This document shows positions 43,887-51,482 of a stretch of DNA of 64,000 bases, piece after piece. The notes beneath the pieces were generated by a model. That model saw nothing but the letters and a program-made list of their open reading frames with translations. It was not told the origin of the DNA and ran no database searches. Positions within the stretch are counted from its first letter, which is position 1, and every line of letters begins with the position of its first letter. Source of the stretch: Streptomyces sp. YIM 130001 (GTDB taxonomy: Bacteria > Actinomycetota > Actinomycetes > Streptomycetales > Streptomycetaceae); the NCBI RefSeq assembly GCF_003574445.1, contig NZ_KZ984557.1, positions 118,647 through 182,646 of the forward strand, read 5' to 3'. The translations under genes and the position numbers were made by a program.

Positions 43887-45281
43887 ATGACCACGACGGG
43901 GGAAGACCACCGACCGGCGGCCGGGGGGCCGTGGTGGTGGCAGCGGAGGCGGAGTGCGGCCCTTGATGTGGGCCTCGCGGTCGTATCGGCGGGTGAGTGT
44001 GCCGCGGAGGGTGTTGTTTTCGCGGGTGACGCGGGGGTGCCGTCGCCGGTGGGGGTGCTGTTCGGCCTGGTGGCCGGCAGTGCGTTGGTGGTGCGGCGGC
44101 GTTGGCCGATCGCGAGTGTGCTGGTCGCCATTGCGGTGACGCCGGCGAATATGGGCGTTCTGCTGACGATCGTGGGCCTGTACAGCCTGGCTGCGTCCGA
44201 TGTGCCGCGGCGGATCACTGCGGTGCTTGCGGGGATGTCGGTGGTCGGCACGTTGATCGTGACGTTCGTGCGGACTCAGCAGGACTCGGTGCGCGGTGAT
44301 CTGGATGTCGGCGAGTGGTTCGTGTTCTTCATGGCGATGACGGCGTCGCTGGGGATCACTGCGCCGCCGGTGTTGTTGGGGCTGTATATCGGGGCGCGGC
44401 GTCGGTTGATGGAGAGTTTGCGGGAGCGTGCGGACAGTCTTGAGCGTGAGTTGATGTTGCTTGCGGATCGGGCGGAGGAGCGTGCGGAGTGGGCGCGGAG
44501 TGAGGAGCGCACGCGGATTGCCCGGGAGATGCACGATGTGGTGGCGCATCGGGTGAGTTTGATGGTGGTGCATGCGGCGGCGTTGCAGGCGGTTGCTCGT
44601 AAGGATCCGGAGAAGGCGGTGAAGAACGCTGCGTTGGTGGGGGATATGGGGCGGCAGGCGTTGACGGAGTTGCGGGAGATGTTGGGGGTGTTGCGGACGG
44701 AGCCTGTGCCCTCGGTCTCGGCCTCGTTCGAGGCGTCTGATGCGGGTGGTGCTGTGGGGGCGGGGTCGGGGTCGGTGTCTGGTGGGGAGGGTGTTGAGGG
44801 GGGTGGTGCGCCGTTGGCGGCGGTGGGTGTTGCTGCGGCTGTGGCGGCGTCGCGGGTGTGGCCGGAGGATGGTTCGGACGGGCCGTGTCTGGCTGAGGTG
44901 GATGAGTTGGTGGGGCAGTCGCGGGCTGCGGGGATGGTGGTGGAGCTGTCCGTGGACGGGGAGCCGGGGGTGTATGCGGCGGAGTTGGAGCAGACCGCGT
45001 ATCGGGTGATTCAGGAGGGTCTGACGAACGTCCACAAGCATGCTCCGGGTGCGAAGGCGCAGGTGCGGCTCGCGTATCGGGGTGGTGAGGTGGCGATGCA
45101 GGTGGAGAACGGTCCGGTGCCTGAGGTGGGGCCGGACGGTGCGAGGTTGCCGAGTGGCGGTAATGGTCTGGTGGGGATGCGGGAGCGGGTGACGGCGCTG
45201 GGGGGTGTGTTTGTGTCGGGGCCGACGGATGCGGGTGGGTTCCGGGTTTCGGCGGTTCTTCCGGTGGTGGGGGGCGCGTAG
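43887..45281 (+). CDS. NarL-family sensor histidine kinase, orphan
   Basis: A 464-residue membrane kinase. Residues about 18-170 form an N-terminal membrane domain of about five helices. A coiled linker follows (about 175-205, RERADSLERELMLLADRAEERAEW), then the HisKA_3 phospho-acceptor region RIAREMHDVVAHRVSLMVVH with H216, and a HATPase domain at about 345-460 (YRVIQEGLTNVHKHAPG, GNGLVGMRERV). A Gly/Ser/Ala-rich insert lies between them (about 275-330). It should phosphorylate a NarL-type regulator, but none is adjacent; the two LuxR genes in the window lie 14-20 kb away. It converges with the SUKH-3 gene, with 15 bp between stops. Confidence 0.85.
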   Translation: MTTTGEDHRPAAGGPWWWQRRRSAALDVGLAVVSAGECAAEGVVFAGDAGVPSPVGVLFGLVAGSALVVRRRWPIASVLVAIAVTPANMGVLLTIVGLYSLAASDVPRRITAVLAGMSVVGTLIVTFVRTQQDSVRGDLDVGEWFVFFMAMTASLGITAPPVLLGLYIGARRRLMESLRERADSLERELMLLADRAEERAEWARSEERTRIAREMHDVVAHRVSLMVVHAAALQAVARKDPEKAVKNAALVGDMGRQALTELREMLGVLRTEPVPSVSASFEASDAGGAVGAGSGSVSGGEGVEGGGAPLAAVGVAAAVAASRVWPEDGSDGPCLAEVDELVGQSRAAGMVVELSVDGEPGVYAAELEQTAYRVIQEGLTNVHKHAPGAKAQVRLAYRGGEVAMQVENGPVPEVGPDGARLPSGGNGLVGMRERVTALGGVFVSGPTDAGGFRVSAVLPVVGGA

Positions 45282-45296
45282 TGCGGGTGGGGTTCG

Positions 45297-45800
45297 TCAG
45301 TTGCCGCTGTGGGGTGTGAGGCGGGTGGGCAGGGTGCCGGTGAGGAGTGTGGTGAGGGCTTGGTCGATGTCGGGGCCGAGGTACCAGTCGCCGGTGTGGT
45401 CGAGGGTGTAGACGCGGCCGTCGGCGTCGATGGCGAGGACTGCTTGGCTGTCGGTTTCTTCGCCGAGTGGGCATACCTGGGTGTCGATGGCGCGGCCGAG
45501 GTCGGCGAGGGTGCGGGCCATGTGCAGTCCGGCGAGGGGGTCGAGGCGCACGGTGGCGGGGGTGATCTGGCGGCCGGGGGCGGTGGGTGTGATGTGGAGG
45601 TTGCCGAATTCGGCCCAGGCTTCGACGGCGGCGGGGAAGACGGTGTGCTGGTGTCCGGCGGGTGAGGTGTGGGTGCGCAGGGTGTCGGCCCAGAATTCCG
45701 CTTGTCGGATGTCCCAGCGGCCGGGTTCCCAGCCGGCGTCGCGTAGTGCGGCGTCGACGGGTGTGGGGAAGCGGGTGACGGACGTGCGGTCGGTCGGCAT
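45297..45800 (-). CDS. SUKH-3 domain immunity-type protein
   Basis: A 167-residue soluble protein covering almost all of the SUKH-3 fold: RFPTPVDAALRDAGWEPGRWD, FPAAVEAWAEFGNLHITP, IDTQVCPLGEETDSQAVLAI and VYTLDHTGDWYLGPDIDQAL. SUKH-family proteins neutralise nuclease or deaminase toxins by direct binding. Its ATG overlaps the stop of the YwqJ-type deaminase gene (ATGA), the usual tight toxin-immunity coupling, so that protein is its likely partner. The long ORF extending to 46613 reads through the deaminase gene in another frame and is rejected. Confidence 0.85.
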   Translation of the reverse strand: MPTDRTSVTRFPTPVDAALRDAGWEPGRWDIRQAEFWADTLRTHTSPAGHQHTVFPAAVEAWAEFGNLHITPTAPGRQITPATVRLDPLAGLHMARTLADLGRAIDTQVCPLGEETDSQAVLAIDADGRVYTLDHTGDWYLGPDIDQALTTLLTGTLPTRLTPHSGN

Positions 45801-46321
45801 CAGCGGGTGTTCTCCGTGGGGTCGACGACGCGTACTCCGAAGTGGTCGGTGAGGGCGGTGCAGGAGCGGCAGGGGTGGGCGAAGCTGCCGTGCAGGGGGT
45901 CGCCGTCCTCGCGGATGCGTCGGGTGGTGAGTTTGGCGTGTTTGAGTGCTTTGCGTCCTTCGCCGGGGGTGAGGGGTTTGCGTCGGGCGCGTTTGGAGCG
46001 GGTGGCGTCGACGGCGGTGAGGTGCCGGGAGAGCAGCAGGGCTTCTGGGCAGCGTCCGGTGAAGCGTTCGCGCCGGCTGCTGGGAAGGGTGTCGAGGAAG
46101 TCCTGGACGAGGGGGTGCAGGGTCGGGGCGCGGTCGCCGCGTGCGGCGGTGGAGGTGAGGGTTTCGCCACGTACCGAGAGGGCGGCGGCGACGGTGGGCA
46201 GGATGCCGTCGCGGCGGTGGCCGGGCACGGGTGTGGCCGGCTCGGTGGTGGCGCTCCAGTCGAGGCGTGGATCCCCCTGGGTGCGCGGCGGTGGTGTGCC
46301 GTGCGGCGATGCGGTGTGCAT
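45800..46321 (-). CDS. YwqJ-type deaminase-fold protein (putative toxin)
   Basis: A 173-residue protein with a C-terminal deaminase fold of the YwqJ clade of polymorphic toxins. The first zinc motif is GRCPEALLLSRHL, with C91-P-E93, and the second is PCRSC at 150-154, so all expected zinc and catalytic residues are present. Between them LKHAKLTTRRIREDGDPLHG is typical. Family members deaminate nucleic-acid bases or nucleotides. Unlike secreted toxins there is no WXG, RHS or signal sequence; the first 60 residues are a low-complexity leader. ATG at 46321 with GGGGAGGA at longer than usual spacing. It overlaps the SUKH-3 gene by 4 bp. Confidence 0.75.
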   Translation of the reverse strand: MHTASPHGTPPPRTQGDPRLDWSATTEPATPVPGHRRDGILPTVAAALSVRGETLTSTAARGDRAPTLHPLVQDFLDTLPSSRRERFTGRCPEALLLSRHLTAVDATRSKRARRKPLTPGEGRKALKHAKLTTRRIREDGDPLHGSFAHPCRSCTALTDHFGVRVVDPTENTR

Positions 46322-46664
46322 GTGGTGTGACGTTCCTCCCCGTGCCCGCGGTGATCGACCGCGTCCGGCACTCCCCCCGAGTGCGGTGCACTCCCCGCAG
46401 GAGTGCGGGGACAGACTGCCAAATGGTGCGGTGGGTGGGGAAGCTGGGGGCTTTGGCGGTGTGTCGTACGGGTGTGTCGTCACTGGTGAGTGATGGCTGG
46501 TCACGCAGTGCTCGGGGGTGTGGTTGCGGGGAGGTGGGGTGTGCGCGGGTGGGGTGGTCGGGGGACGCTGGTCGGCGGTCCGGTGGCCGGTGACCGGTGC
46601 TGCTTGAGCACATAGGCTGTGAGCATCCACGATCCGTAAATCAGTGCCGCAGGGGGCAACCGCC
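46322..46664. promoter_or_regulatory. Divergent control region of the toxin-immunity locus
   Basis: A 343-bp non-coding region between the two operons. It holds the tandem inverted repeats at 46368-46406 near the deaminase start. Facing the other way, GTGACC (46590-46595) and TAGGCT (46613-46618), 17 bp apart, form a good promoter for the WHH-SUKH gene with a leader of about 40 nt. The middle part is G-rich with no gene. Confidence 0.5.
46368..46406. promoter_or_regulatory. Two tandem inverted repeats (operator candidate)
   Basis: IR1 is GCACTC-N5-GAGTGC (46368-46384). IR2 is GCACTCC-N5-GGAGTGC (46388-46406). Their centres are 21 bp apart, two helical turns, so a dimeric regulator could bind both on one face. 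They lie 47-85 bp upstream of the deaminase ATG. IR2 can extend as a hairpin with CCCCGCA/TGCGGGG. Confidence 0.6.
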
Positions 46665-47642
46665 ATGACGACAGGTCGGCTCGGGCAAGCAGCCGCGCCG
46701 CCGAACGCGGCTTATGCCGGGCAGTCCGTGCAGTTCCCGGATCCGGTCCGGGCCGCCCGGCATCCCGGTGGGGTGCGCATCGACGAGCACGGTTACCCGG
46801 ATTTTTCGGCGTACGCGCGCGCTGCCGCGGAGATCGCCGAGCCCCCGGAGGGGTTCGGGGTGGACGAGTTGCGGTTGACGGACTATGTCTCGGCGAATGC
46901 CGCGTTGGCGGCGTCGGACCATGATCTGTGGGACACGATTCCGGCTGTGGCGACGCCGCACGGCTGGACGTGGCATCACGTGCCGGGTGGTCGTCGGCTG
47001 GAGTTGGTGCCGGTCGAGATCAAGGCGCTGTTGAGGCATCACGGTGGTCTGGCGACGGCGCGGGTGGACCACGGCAAGCGGGGTACGCGGCCGTTGCAGG
47101 AGACGCGGCCGGCGCATCTGGTGCTGCCGAAGGGCGGTGTCGCGGTGTCGGAGCAGCAGTTGCTGGCCGTGGAGGAGGATCTCGGTTATCGCCTGCCGGG
47201 CGCGTACCGGGGCTTTTTGAAGGCGGCCGGTGGGTGTGCGCCGGTGGGGGCCGCGCTCGATGCGGAGCTGGGGCTCTTGGTGGATCAGCCGTTCTTCACG
47301 GTGCGGGATCAGGCCGCGATGAACGATCTGGTGTACGCGAACAAGTGCCTGCGCGACCATCTCACCAAGGATTATCTGGGTGTGGCGTTCGTGCAGGGCG
47401 GCATTCTCGCGGTGAAGGTCAAGGGCGACCGGATCGGCTCTGTGTGGTTCTGCGCGTATGACGATGCGCGGGATCAGAACGGTCTGACCGTGGATGAGCG
47501 TATGGAGCGGTTGTTGCTGCCGTGTGGTGGCGATTTCGACGAGTTCCTGGGCCGTCTCGCGGGTAATCCGCCGGAGCTGGAGACCGTGGCGAACCTGATG
47601 GTGGACGGCGGCTTCGCGCATGTCGTCCCGTTGGAGGGGTGA
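46665..47642 (+). CDS. WHH/HNH nuclease-like domain fused to SMI1/KNR4 (SUKH) domain
   Basis: A 325-residue protein. Residues about 25-140 match the WHH family of HNH/EndoVII-type toxin nucleases: WTWHHVPGGRRLELVPVEI with W103-H104-H105 and a later RHHGG. In the family as I recall it, a His follows LVPxxx; here it is K120, so catalysis may be impaired. Residues about 160-325 are an SMI1/KNR4 SUKH domain (VSEQQLLAVEEDLGYRLPGAYRGFLKAAGG). Toxin and immunity in one chain would be self-neutralising. ATG at 46665 follows AGGGGG. Its stop overlaps a GTG (GTGA) just before the start of the next gene, so the pair is an operon. Confidence 0.7.
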   Translation: MTTGRLGQAAAPPNAAYAGQSVQFPDPVRAARHPGGVRIDEHGYPDFSAYARAAAEIAEPPEGFGVDELRLTDYVSANAALAASDHDLWDTIPAVATPHGWTWHHVPGGRRLELVPVEIKALLRHHGGLATARVDHGKRGTRPLQETRPAHLVLPKGGVAVSEQQLLAVEEDLGYRLPGAYRGFLKAAGGCAPVGAALDAELGLLVDQPFFTVRDQAAMNDLVYANKCLRDHLTKDYLGVAFVQGGILAVKVKGDRIGSVWFCAYDDARDQNGLTVDERMERLLLPCGGDFDEFLGRLAGNPPELETVANLMVDGGFAHVVPLEG

Positions 47643-47647
47643 GCGTG

Positions 47648-50254
47648 ATGGTGACGTTCGCGCAGGCGCAGGAGCGTGCGGAAGAGTGGATCAACGGGGA
47701 TGTGCCCGGGTACCAGCATCGTGAGGTGCGGGTGCGGGAGTTCGAGCTGGGTTTCGTCGTCTGGGCGGAGGACCGCGAGGGCGGTCCGGTGTCGGACGGC
47801 GGGCGGCAGCGCCTGGTGATCGCGCGGGACAGCGGGGATGCCTCGTTGTGGCCGGGGTTGCCGGTGGGTGAGGTGATTCGGCGTTACGAGGAGGAGTACG
47901 GCGTTCCGGCTGCTGCTTCTGAGGCTCCGGCGCCGCAGCCGGAGCGGATCGATCTGAATCAGACGTCGTTCCTGCTGACTCCGCCGGAGTGGTTGCAGGA
48001 GGCGGCGGACAACATGGGGATCCCGGACCGGCGTTCGGATTCCGGTGGTGGCGTGGCTGGTTCTTCGGGTGCGGGTGTGCCTGCTCCGGCTCCGCAGCCG
48101 CCTGCTCCGACGGATCCTGGTCCTTCGCCTGCCGCTGCGCCGGCGGCTGCTTCCGGTGGTGCGGGGTGGCCGGCTGCGGGGCAGTCCGACGGGCGGGGTG
48201 GTCCGGATGCGTCCGCGGGAGGTGCGGCGTGGGCGGGTACGGACACCAATGCGCGCTCCGACGACCGTTCGGTGCCGCCGCCTGCGACGGTGTTCGCGCC
48301 GCCGTTGTCCGGTGCGGATGACGACGCTGAGCCGCCGGCTGTCGCGCCGGAGGCGAAGACCGCGCTGATCTCGGGCGGCAGTCAGCTTCCGGCGACCGCG
48401 GTGGCTCCTTCGATCGATCCGACGCGGGGGCCCCAGGGTGGGCCGCAGGCGCCGGGTGCTCCTGCGGCTCCGGGGGGTGGTCCGTCCTCGGGTGCGCAGC
48501 CGGGTGCGGGTGACATCGCCGATGCTGCGACGAGCAAGGCGCAGGGTCCGCCGCCGGGTGCGCGTGGCGCCGGCGGTGCGTCGACTCCGCCTCCGCCCGG
48601 TGCTCCGGGTACGCCGGGTGCGGGTGGTGCGCCTGCGCCGTCGAGTGGTCCGGGTGCGCCGGGAGCTCCGGCGGGGGGCTATGTGCCGACGAGTCTGGTG
48701 CCGGAGGCGGGGCCCGGTGGGCCTGCTGGTCCGCAGCCGCCCGGTTCGCCGGGTGCTCCTGGTGGCAGTGACGGTGGCGGCGGTGTGCATCATGCGGCGA
48801 CGATGCTGGCCGATCCCAGTCAGGGGCGCGGTGTCGGGCAGCCTCCGCCTCCGCCCGGCGCGCCTGGTGCCCCGGGTGCCGGTGGTCCGCAGCCGCCTGG
48901 TCCGCCTGGTGCGCCGGGGGCTGGTGGTCCGCAGCCGCCTGGTCCGCCTGGTGTTCCTGGTGGCAGTGACGGTGGCGGCGGTGTGCATCATGCGGCGACG
49001 ATGCTGGCCGATCCCAGTCAGGGCGGCGGGATTCCGCAGCCCCCGGCCCCGCCCGGTACGCCCGGCGCCGGTGGTCCGCAGCCTCCCGGCCCGCCCGGTG
49101 CCCCCGGTGGTACGCCGCCCGGCCAGGGCGGCGGTGTGCACCAGGCGGCGACGATGCTGGCCGGTCCCGGTGGCCCGGGTCCGTCCGGTCCGGGCGCTCC
49201 GCAGCCTCCCGGCCCGCCGCCCGGTGCGCCGGGTGCGCAGGGTCAGGGTGCGTACGGATATCCGCAGCCGCCGCCCGGTGCGCCGCTCGTCGGCCCCGGC
49301 TATCAGGCTGTGCTTCGCTACCGGGCGCAGGACGGTTCCGAGCAGCAGTTGATCCGCCGCTCGGCGCCCGGTACGCCGCACCCGGAGTGGCAGATCCTGC
49401 ACGAGCTGCGCGGCATGAACGTGCCGCCGCAGCAGGTGCTCGAGCTCCACACCGAGCTGGAGTCGTGCGATCTGCCGGGTGCGTACTGTGCGCGGATGAT
49501 CCGTGAGACCTGGCCGCAGGCGCGGATCACCAGCATCGCGCCGTACGGAAAGGACCGTGCGAGCCGTCAGCAGGGCATGCAGCAACTGATCTCTCACCAG
49601 GGTGAGTTGCATCAGGTTGCGGACGGACCTGCGCGTCCGGCGCCGGTGCGTGTGCCGCTGCAGCCGATGCCTCCGGCGCCGCAGGTTCCGCCGGAGGGTG
49701 TGGCGCACGAGCTGGCGTCCGCTTTCGGGCCCGGGGTGTTCCGGTTCGATCAGCGGGCGGTGTCGCGGCAGGGTGTGCCGGATCTGGTCGCGCACACGCT
49801 GATGATGGCGGGTCTGCCGGTCGATTTCGGGCCGTTCTTCTGGGCGCAGGCGCAGCCGGGGAGGCCGGTGCCGACGCTGGCCGAGCTGGCGCAGGAGCGT
49901 GGCGTTCCGGCCGCGTCCGACGCCGGTTCGTATCTGGTGATGGGCAGTGACTTCGGTCGGGCGATCTGTGTGCAGTACGGCACGGCGCACATCGTGGCGG
50001 TGCCGGTGGAGGCCGGTCCTGGTGGTGCGCCGGTGCCTCCGCAGTTCGTGAACACGGGGCTGCCCGAGTTCGCTCGCTGCCTGGCGCTGCTCGGGCACAT
50101 GTGGCGGCTGCGGTTCGGTCTCAATCAGGAGCAGGCGGGCCGTTGGACCGTCGACTTCCAGCAGCAGCTGTCGGCTCTCGACCCGGCGGCCCTGTCGTCG
50201 CCGGAGAGCTGGTGGTCGGTGCTGCTCGAGCAGATGTGGGACGGGCTGCTCTGA
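47648..50254 (+). CDS. Large Imm35-linker-deaminase-SUKH-4 fusion protein
   Basis: An 868-residue protein with four parts. Residues 1-90 resemble the Imm35/YrhB immunity domain (FAQAQERAEEWINGDVPGYQ). Residues about 95-545 are a Pro/Gly/Ala-rich linker with three GVHxAATMLAxP modules. Residues about 550-650 are an XOO_2897-type nucleic-acid deaminase: H578-P-E580 and C607-DLPGAY-C614 supply zinc and catalytic residues, with WQILHELRGMNV and WPQARITSIAPYGKDR. Residues about 680-868 are a SUKH-4 domain (GVPDLVAHTLMMAGLP, GSYLVMGSDFGRAICV). No signal peptide. ATG 47648 is preferred for its spacing to GGAGG; GTG 47639 is an alternative. Function is inferred from domains. Confidence 0.75.
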   Translation: MVTFAQAQERAEEWINGDVPGYQHREVRVREFELGFVVWAEDREGGPVSDGGRQRLVIARDSGDASLWPGLPVGEVIRRYEEEYGVPAAASEAPAPQPERIDLNQTSFLLTPPEWLQEAADNMGIPDRRSDSGGGVAGSSGAGVPAPAPQPPAPTDPGPSPAAAPAAASGGAGWPAAGQSDGRGGPDASAGGAAWAGTDTNARSDDRSVPPPATVFAPPLSGADDDAEPPAVAPEAKTALISGGSQLPATAVAPSIDPTRGPQGGPQAPGAPAAPGGGPSSGAQPGAGDIADAATSKAQGPPPGARGAGGASTPPPPGAPGTPGAGGAPAPSSGPGAPGAPAGGYVPTSLVPEAGPGGPAGPQPPGSPGAPGGSDGGGGVHHAATMLADPSQGRGVGQPPPPPGAPGAPGAGGPQPPGPPGAPGAGGPQPPGPPGVPGGSDGGGGVHHAATMLADPSQGGGIPQPPAPPGTPGAGGPQPPGPPGAPGGTPPGQGGGVHQAATMLAGPGGPGPSGPGAPQPPGPPPGAPGAQGQGAYGYPQPPPGAPLVGPGYQAVLRYRAQDGSEQQLIRRSAPGTPHPEWQILHELRGMNVPPQQVLELHTELESCDLPGAYCARMIRETWPQARITSIAPYGKDRASRQQGMQQLISHQGELHQVADGPARPAPVRVPLQPMPPAPQVPPEGVAHELASAFGPGVFRFDQRAVSRQGVPDLVAHTLMMAGLPVDFGPFFWAQAQPGRPVPTLAELAQERGVPAASDAGSYLVMGSDFGRAICVQYGTAHIVAVPVEAGPGGAPVPPQFVNTGLPEFARCLALLGHMWRLRFGLNQEQAGRWTVDFQQQLSALDPAALSSPESWWSVLLEQMWDGLL
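48758..49023. repeat. Perfect 68-bp direct repeats in the linker of the fusion protein
   Basis: Positions 48758-48825 and 48956-49023 are identical over 68 bp and 198 bp apart. A third, diverged copy is at about 49129-49170. They encode GGSDGGGGVHHAATMLADPS. Confidence 0.85.
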
Positions 50255-50540
50255 GGTCGTTCCGGGGCTGCCCGGAGCCGGGCCCTGTAGGGGGCGTACG
50301 CGTCATGGAGGGCGTTCCGTTTTCGGACGGGGCGCCCTTCGGCGTGTGCGGGGCGGCCTTCGGTGTGTGAGGTCGCCCACCCGATCCGGCTCGATTCCGA
50401 CTTTCGGTGCATGTTGCCGCATCCTTGACCAGGATGATGGGTGGTGTGTCGCGTTATGAGCGCTTCGCGGTAACCCGCCCAGTGCGCATACCGAACGGCG
50501 CGCACGCATGTGTCGTAGCAGGCCGGAGAGGGGCTCCCCG
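50255..50540. other. Intergenic region
   Basis: A 286-bp region with no gene. A TCCG-TTTT-CGGA hairpin is at about 50309-50320. TTGACC at 50424-50429 could be a -35 for the DivIVA-like gene. The CCCTTCGGCGTG and GGCCTTCGGTGTG pair at about 50335-50368 is an imperfect direct repeat. Confidence 0.35.
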
Positions 50541-51434
50541 ATGAGTGCACCGACGTCACCGCAGGGTTTCGACGTGGTGAGGCGACGCGGCTATCGGCCG
50601 GAGCAGGTCGACACCCACCTCGCGGTGCTCGCCGCCGACCGGGACGAGGCAGACGACCGGGTCGTGCGGCTCACGGTCGCGGTCGAGGAGCTGGAGGCGG
50701 AGGCGGCCCGGCTGCGCCGGATCGTCGCCGAGCTGCCGCCGCAGACGTTCGAGGAACTCGGTGAGCGGGCCACCTCGCTGCTCGCGATCGTCGAGGAGGA
50801 GGCCGCCGATGTGACGGCGGCCGCCCGGCAGTACGCCGAGGCCGAGGAGGTCGCGGCCGGTGCGCACGCCGACCAGGTCAGGGCGGCGGCCCGGGCGCAC
50901 GCCGACCGGGTCAGGGCGGCGGCCGAGCAGCGGGCGGCGGAGATCCTGTCCGCGGCGGAGGCGACGGCCGAGGGCGAACGTACCGCGGCCCGGGGCGAGG
51001 TGGACGAGCTGCGCGCCGCGCTGGGTAGCGAACTCGAGGAGCTGCGCGAACGCGGCGCGGGTCTGCTCGCCGCCCAGGAGCAGGACGAGCAGGACCGCAC
51101 CGAGGCGCTGGACGCCGAGCTCGCCGCCCGCCTCGCAGAGCAGGAGGCCGCGATCGCCGCCCGCACCGAGGCGGCCGAGGCCCGGCTCACGGATCTGCGG
51201 CGCAGCTTCGCCGAGGCGGAGGAGGCGGCCCGGCACCAGCAGGAGGACGCCGATGCGCGCGCCGCTGACCTGGTCGCCGAGGCGAGGGCGGCCGCCGAGC
51301 GGGTCGAACGCGAGACGGCACGCATCCTGCGCGAGCACGACGAGGCGCGCGACGAGATGCACGCGCGCATGGAGCACGTGCGCAACAGCTTGGCCGCGCT
51401 CACCGGGCGGGATCCGGTGGAGGAGCATTCCTGA
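50541..51434 (+). CDS. DivIVA-domain coiled-coil protein
   Basis: A 297-residue protein, nearly all coiled coil. The N-terminus FDVVRRRGYRPEQVDTHLAVLAADRDEA is a DivIVA-type membrane/curvature-binding motif. The remainder (about 45-275) is Ala/Glu/Arg-rich heptads with repeats such as AHADQVRAAARAHADRVRAAAEQRAAEI. Such proteins act as scaffolds in polar growth in Streptomyces, and relatives have been mislabelled cellulose-binding proteins. ATG at 50541 follows GGAGAGGGG. It stands alone after the toxin locus; a functional link is not implied. Confidence 0.8.
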   Translation: MSAPTSPQGFDVVRRRGYRPEQVDTHLAVLAADRDEADDRVVRLTVAVEELEAEAARLRRIVAELPPQTFEELGERATSLLAIVEEEAADVTAAARQYAEAEEVAAGAHADQVRAAARAHADRVRAAAEQRAAEILSAAEATAEGERTAARGEVDELRAALGSELEELRERGAGLLAAQEQDEQDRTEALDAELAARLAEQEAAIAARTEAAEARLTDLRRSFAEAEEAARHQQEDADARAADLVAEARAAAERVERETARILREHDEARDEMHARMEHVRNSLAALTGRDPVEEHS

Positions 51435-51450
51435 GCCCGGCCCGAGGCGT

Positions 51451-51472
51451 CCGGAGGCGTCCGCGTCTCCGG
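51451..51472. terminator. Hairpin between convergent genes
   Basis: CCGGAG/CTCCGG with a 10-nt loop lies between the stop of the DivIVA-like gene and the stop of the ActP-like gene. Flanking direct repeats GAGGCGTCC are also present. Confidence 0.45.
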
Positions 51473-51482
51473 GCCCGCCGCG

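Noticed and set aside
44356..46422. 688-codon ORF on - opposite the kinase and deaminase
   Set aside because: Pro/Thr/His-rich shadow with no family resemblance, overlapping three supported genes.
48700..49200. CRISPR array
   Set aside because: The repeats are coding, in frame, few and without regular spacers.
47474..50098. 874-codon ORF on - opposite the fusion protein
   Set aside because: Arg/Thr-rich shadow of the repeated linker, without domains and without a ribosome-binding site.
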